Assembly: GCF_019623905.1 (NCBI RefSeq)
Contig: NZ_CP069370.1
Location: 1,488,001-1,552,000 of the forward strand
Direction: 5' to 3'
Origin: Neotabrizicola shimadae
Lineage (GTDB): Bacteria; Pseudomonadota; Alphaproteobacteria; Rhodobacterales; Rhodobacteraceae
Length of the DNA stretch: 64,000 nucleotides
In this document: piece by piece, positions 61,716 through 64,000 of the stretch
How the letters are laid out: every line of letters begins with the position of its first letter
Numbering within the stretch: position 1 is the stretch's first letter
The notes under the pieces: model-generated
The model's input: the letters and a program-made list of their open reading frames with translations, nothing else
What the model was told of the DNA's origin: nothing
Database searches by the model: none
Program-made: the position numbers and the translations under genes

Positions 61716-63073
61716 TCCAGCCAGAGGCTCGACAAAGCCTCAGCGTTCAACCCCATCGCCAGCACGATCAGGACCAGCACGACAACGAAGAACAGGGCGT
61801 CATGGCGTGCATCCCAGACGCCATTGCGCCAGGCCAGCCAGACCAGGAAAGGATGCGCCAGAAGGATCGCCACCGCCTGTCCGATCAGCGCGCCCGCCAG
61901 CCCGCCCAGGCTCGCCCCGATCAGGAACAGCCCCGTCTGCAACACCGCCCGTGCGAAGGTGACCAGGAAGAACCGCCGCGAATCCCCCGCGGCCAGCGCC
62001 GCCTGGTCATAGCTCAGGCCAATCGCCTGGGGCATCAGCACGCAGGACAGCGCCACCGCGATGGCGCCCGCCTCCTGATAGGCCGGGCTGTACAAAAGCC
62101 CCACGATGGGCACGCCGCCAAAGGCAAAGACCGCCAGCAGCGCCACCAGCACCGCCGTCAAGCCATAGCGCAGCCGCCGCATCCGCGCCCGCACGGCATC
62201 CCCGCCCACAGGCTCGCGCGCCTCGCGATACAGCGGGATCAGCACGCGCCCCGTGACCGCCTGGCCCAGAAGGATGGGAAAGGTCGCCAGGAAAGCGCCG
62301 ATGTTGTAGACGCCCAACTCGCTCAGCGTCAGATGCGCCCCCAGAATAGCCCGGTCGCCCTGCAGCAGGAAGAATCCGCCCACGGTGGACAGGAAAATCC
62401 ACTTGCCGAAATGGATCAGGTCATGCGCCGCCGCGCGCTCCCACCGGAAGCGGTTGACCTCGCCCGGCAGGAACCGCAGCACCAGCGGAATTCGCAGCAT
62501 CGGCGTCAGCAGCCCGCCGATGACCAGCGCCCAGACCGATCCGGTCGCCCAGGCCACCAGGATCATCGCGGCAAGGGTGGCCACCTGCACGAAAAGGTCC
62601 AGGAACACCACCCGCTCCAGCATCAGGTGGCGGTTGGCGCTGTCCACCCGTGTCGGCGTGAAGCCCCCGATCAGCAGCCCGAACGCCCCCACCGGCAACA
62701 GATAGACAAGCTGCGGCGCGTCATAGAACCAGGCCGCCGGCCAAGCCAGCGCCGAGGCCACCACGAACAGAAGCGCGCCCCGGATCACCCCGATCGTCCA
62801 GGCCGTGTTCAGGTAATCAGGATCGTCGCCCCGCTTGTGCTGCGCGATGGACGGCCCGATGCCCATGTCCGAAAACAGCGCCAGCCCGATCAGAACCATC
62901 GACACCAGCGCCATCAGGCCAAAGGCCTCGGGCGCCAGCAACCGCGTCAGGATCAGGTTCGACGCCAGCCGCAGCACCTGCGCCAGCACGAAGGCGATGG
63001 CCGTCACCGCCGATCCGCGCATCGCGCGCTCAAACAGACCCTGCCCCCGGAAGGCACGAAGTAGCCGGCCCAT
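61706..63073 (-). CDS. Polysaccharide/lipopolysaccharide flippase, Wzx-like (MOP superfamily)
   Basis: A 455-residue protein with about twelve helices, starting ALRGSAVTAIAFVLAQVLRL-like and containing NLILTRLLAPEAFGLMALVS, typical of polysaccharide biosynthesis transporters. It flips lipid-linked sugar units across the inner membrane. No glycosyltransferase genes are adjacent. Substrate unknown. Confidence 0.88.
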   Translation of the reverse strand: MGRLLRAFRGQGLFERAMRGSAVTAIAFVLAQVLRLASNLILTRLLAPEAFGLMALVSMVLIGLALFSDMGIGPSIAQHKRGDDPDYLNTAWTIGVIRGALLFVVASALAWPAAWFYDAPQLVYLLPVGAFGLLIGGFTPTRVDSANRHLMLERVVFLDLFVQVATLAAMILVAWATGSVWALVIGGLLTPMLRIPLVLRFLPGEVNRFRWERAAAHDLIHFGKWIFLSTVGGFFLLQGDRAILGAHLTLSELGVYNIGAFLATFPILLGQAVTGRVLIPLYREAREPVGGDAVRARMRRLRYGLTAVLVALLAVFAFGGVPIVGLLYSPAYQEAGAIAVALSCVLMPQAIGLSYDQAALAAGDSRRFFLVTFARAVLQTGLFLIGASLGGLAGALIGQAVAILLAHPFLVWLAWRNGVWDARHDALFFVVVLVLIVLAMGLNAEALSSLWLDHA

Positions 63074-63209
63074 TCAAACCCCTTGCGATCCGGCGCCACC
63101 CTAGGAACCCGCCAGCCAAAGCGCAATCGCGATGCCGGGAACGGACTGTCGCGCTTGCGGTCCCCGTGACGCGCGGCCTAATCTGCCGCGCAACCGGAAG
63201 GAGACGTCC

Positions 63210-64000
63210 ATGCAGACCATGATCGGGGTGATCGGCGGATCGGGCCTGTACCAGATCGAGGGGCTGGAAGGCGCCTCCTGGGTCCAGGTCGAAACCCCCT
63301 GGGGCCAGCCCTCGGACGAGCTTCTGGTGGGCCGGCTCGACGGTGTGCCGATGGCCTTCCTGCCACGCCATGGCCGCGGCCATGTCCAGACGCCCTCCTC
63401 CATCAACTACCGCGCCAACATCGACGCGCTGAAGCGGCTCGGCTGCACCGATGTGGTGGCCGTCTCCGCCGTGGGCTCGCTGCGCGAGGACTACCGGCCC
63501 GGCGATTTCGTCCTGGTCGACCAGTACATCGACCGCACCTTCGCGCGGGAGAAATCCTTCTTCGGCCCCGGTCTGGTGGGCCATGTGGGCTTTGCCCATC
63601 CCACTTGCCCCCGCCTCTCCGACACCTGCGCCGAGGCCGCCCTGGCCCAGGGCGTGACGGTCCATCGCGGCGCGACCTATGTGGCGATGGAAGGCCCGCA
63701 ATTCTCCACCCTTGCCGAAAGCCGCCTCTACCGCTCCTGGGGTGCCGACGTGATCGGCATGACCGGGATGCCAGAGGCAAAGCTCGCCCGCGAGGCCGAG
63801 CTTTGCTATGCCTGCGTGGCCATGGTCACGGATTACGACTGCTGGCACCCCGACCACGACAGCGTGGACGTGGCGATGGTCATCCGCACCCTGACGCAAA
63901 ACGCCGGCCACGCCCGCGGCCTCGTCGCCCGCCTGCCCGCCCTCCTCGGCCAGGACCGCGCCCCCTGCCCCCACGGCTGCGACCGCGCGCTCGACACCGC
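63210..64000 (+). CDS. mtnP: S-methyl-5'-thioadenosine phosphorylase (3' end cut off by the window)
   Basis: The first 263 codons of MtnP, continuing past the window. It shows the phosphate-binding IGVIGGSGLY, LPRHGRGH, AVSAVGSLRE, the substrate motif VAMEGPQFST and GMTGMPEAKLAREA, and the active-site Asp region MVTDYDCW. The enzyme phosphorolyses methylthioadenosine for methionine salvage. GGAAGGAG lies a few bases before the ATG. It is divergent from the flippase gene across 136 bp. Confidence 0.95.
   Translation, partial: MQTMIGVIGGSGLYQIEGLEGASWVQVETPWGQPSDELLVGRLDGVPMAFLPRHGRGHVQTPSSINYRANIDALKRLGCTDVVAVSAVGSLREDYRPGDFVLVDQYIDRTFAREKSFFGPGLVGHVGFAHPTCPRLSDTCAEAALAQGVTVHRGATYVAMEGPQFSTLAESRLYRSWGADVIGMTGMPEAKLAREAELCYACVAMVTDYDCWHPDHDSVDVAMVIRTLTQNAGHARGLVARLPALLGQDRAPCPHGCDRALDT

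Overview
The window is GC-rich, densely coded chromosomal DNA that reads as an alphaproteobacterium, most likely a Rhodobacteraceae relative (Rhodobacter/Paracoccus/roseobacter group). This is inferred from the gene set: a GapR/DUF2312 nucleoid protein, an SdhE of alphaproteobacterial type, a LdtR-like winged-helix regulator, PtsP (nitrogen PTS enzyme I) near lysC, a HutF-type histidine pathway, and paired dimethylglycine/sarcosine dehydrogenase-like enzymes. I see no phage, insertion sequence, CRISPR array or rRNA. One tRNA-Gly(CCC) is present.

Layout. 1-9.8 kb: the end of a LOG-family gene, then a five-gene minus-strand cluster (3-hydroxyisobutyrate-dehydrogenase-like, non-pyrrolysine MttB-like methyltransferase, PEP-mutase-like enzyme, two FAD/GCV_T N-demethylases) with a divergent LysR-type regulator. 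9.9-14.2 kb: an RND efflux pump and its adaptor. 14.3-20.8 kb: histidine utilisation (hutC-hutF facing hutI-hutH-hutU), with hutG absent. 20.8-31.1 kb: a GntR regulator with an altronate-dehydratase-family enzyme, galE, two EamA transporters, YebC, an SLC13 permease, a YmdB-like phosphodiesterase and an epimerase. 31.2-42.4 kb: Lhr-like helicase and PdeM nuclease, a ferric-iron-type ABC permease, gapR, a winged-helix regulator, sdhE, aspartate aminotransferase, MATE and PPK2. 42.6-49.8 kb: a LuxR regulator fused to a degenerate alpha/beta-hydrolase, a CaiB-type CoA-transferase with a corrinoid activator (RACo-like), and an ECF sigma/RskA/fasciclin module. 49.9-64 kb: tRNA-Gly, RidA, purD, a bestrophin, ptsP, a GYD protein, a TetR/membrane-protein pair, lysC, a pyruvate-kinase-like protein, EcsC, GNAT, a flavin reductase, a flippase and the start of mtnP.

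How parts fit. The MttB-like protein and two GCV_T-fused FAD enzymes could together strip three N-methyl groups from a trimethylammonium compound. The distant RACo-like protein would supply the Co(II)-to-Co(I) reactivation that such a methyltransferase normally needs, but no corrinoid protein lies in the window. The sigma/anti-sigma/fasciclin genes resemble the mycobacterial sigK-rskA-mpt70 arrangement, and similar promoter-like sequences precede both the sigma gene and the fasciclin gene.

Most unusual observations. (1) Three intergenic copies of an 87-bp element align without gaps: a 22-bp window holding a palindrome (18-22 bp) at one end, an invariant 15-mer, and a terminal complement of half the palindrome. 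(2) Two unrelated genes end in three tandem 12-bp units, each finishing with an in-frame stop codon. (3) A LuxR-type regulator carries a hydrolase domain lacking both the nucleophile and the catalytic histidine. (4) Two 16-bp operator-like palindromes lie 31 bp apart before a small membrane-protein gene whose 3' end overlaps a TetR gene.
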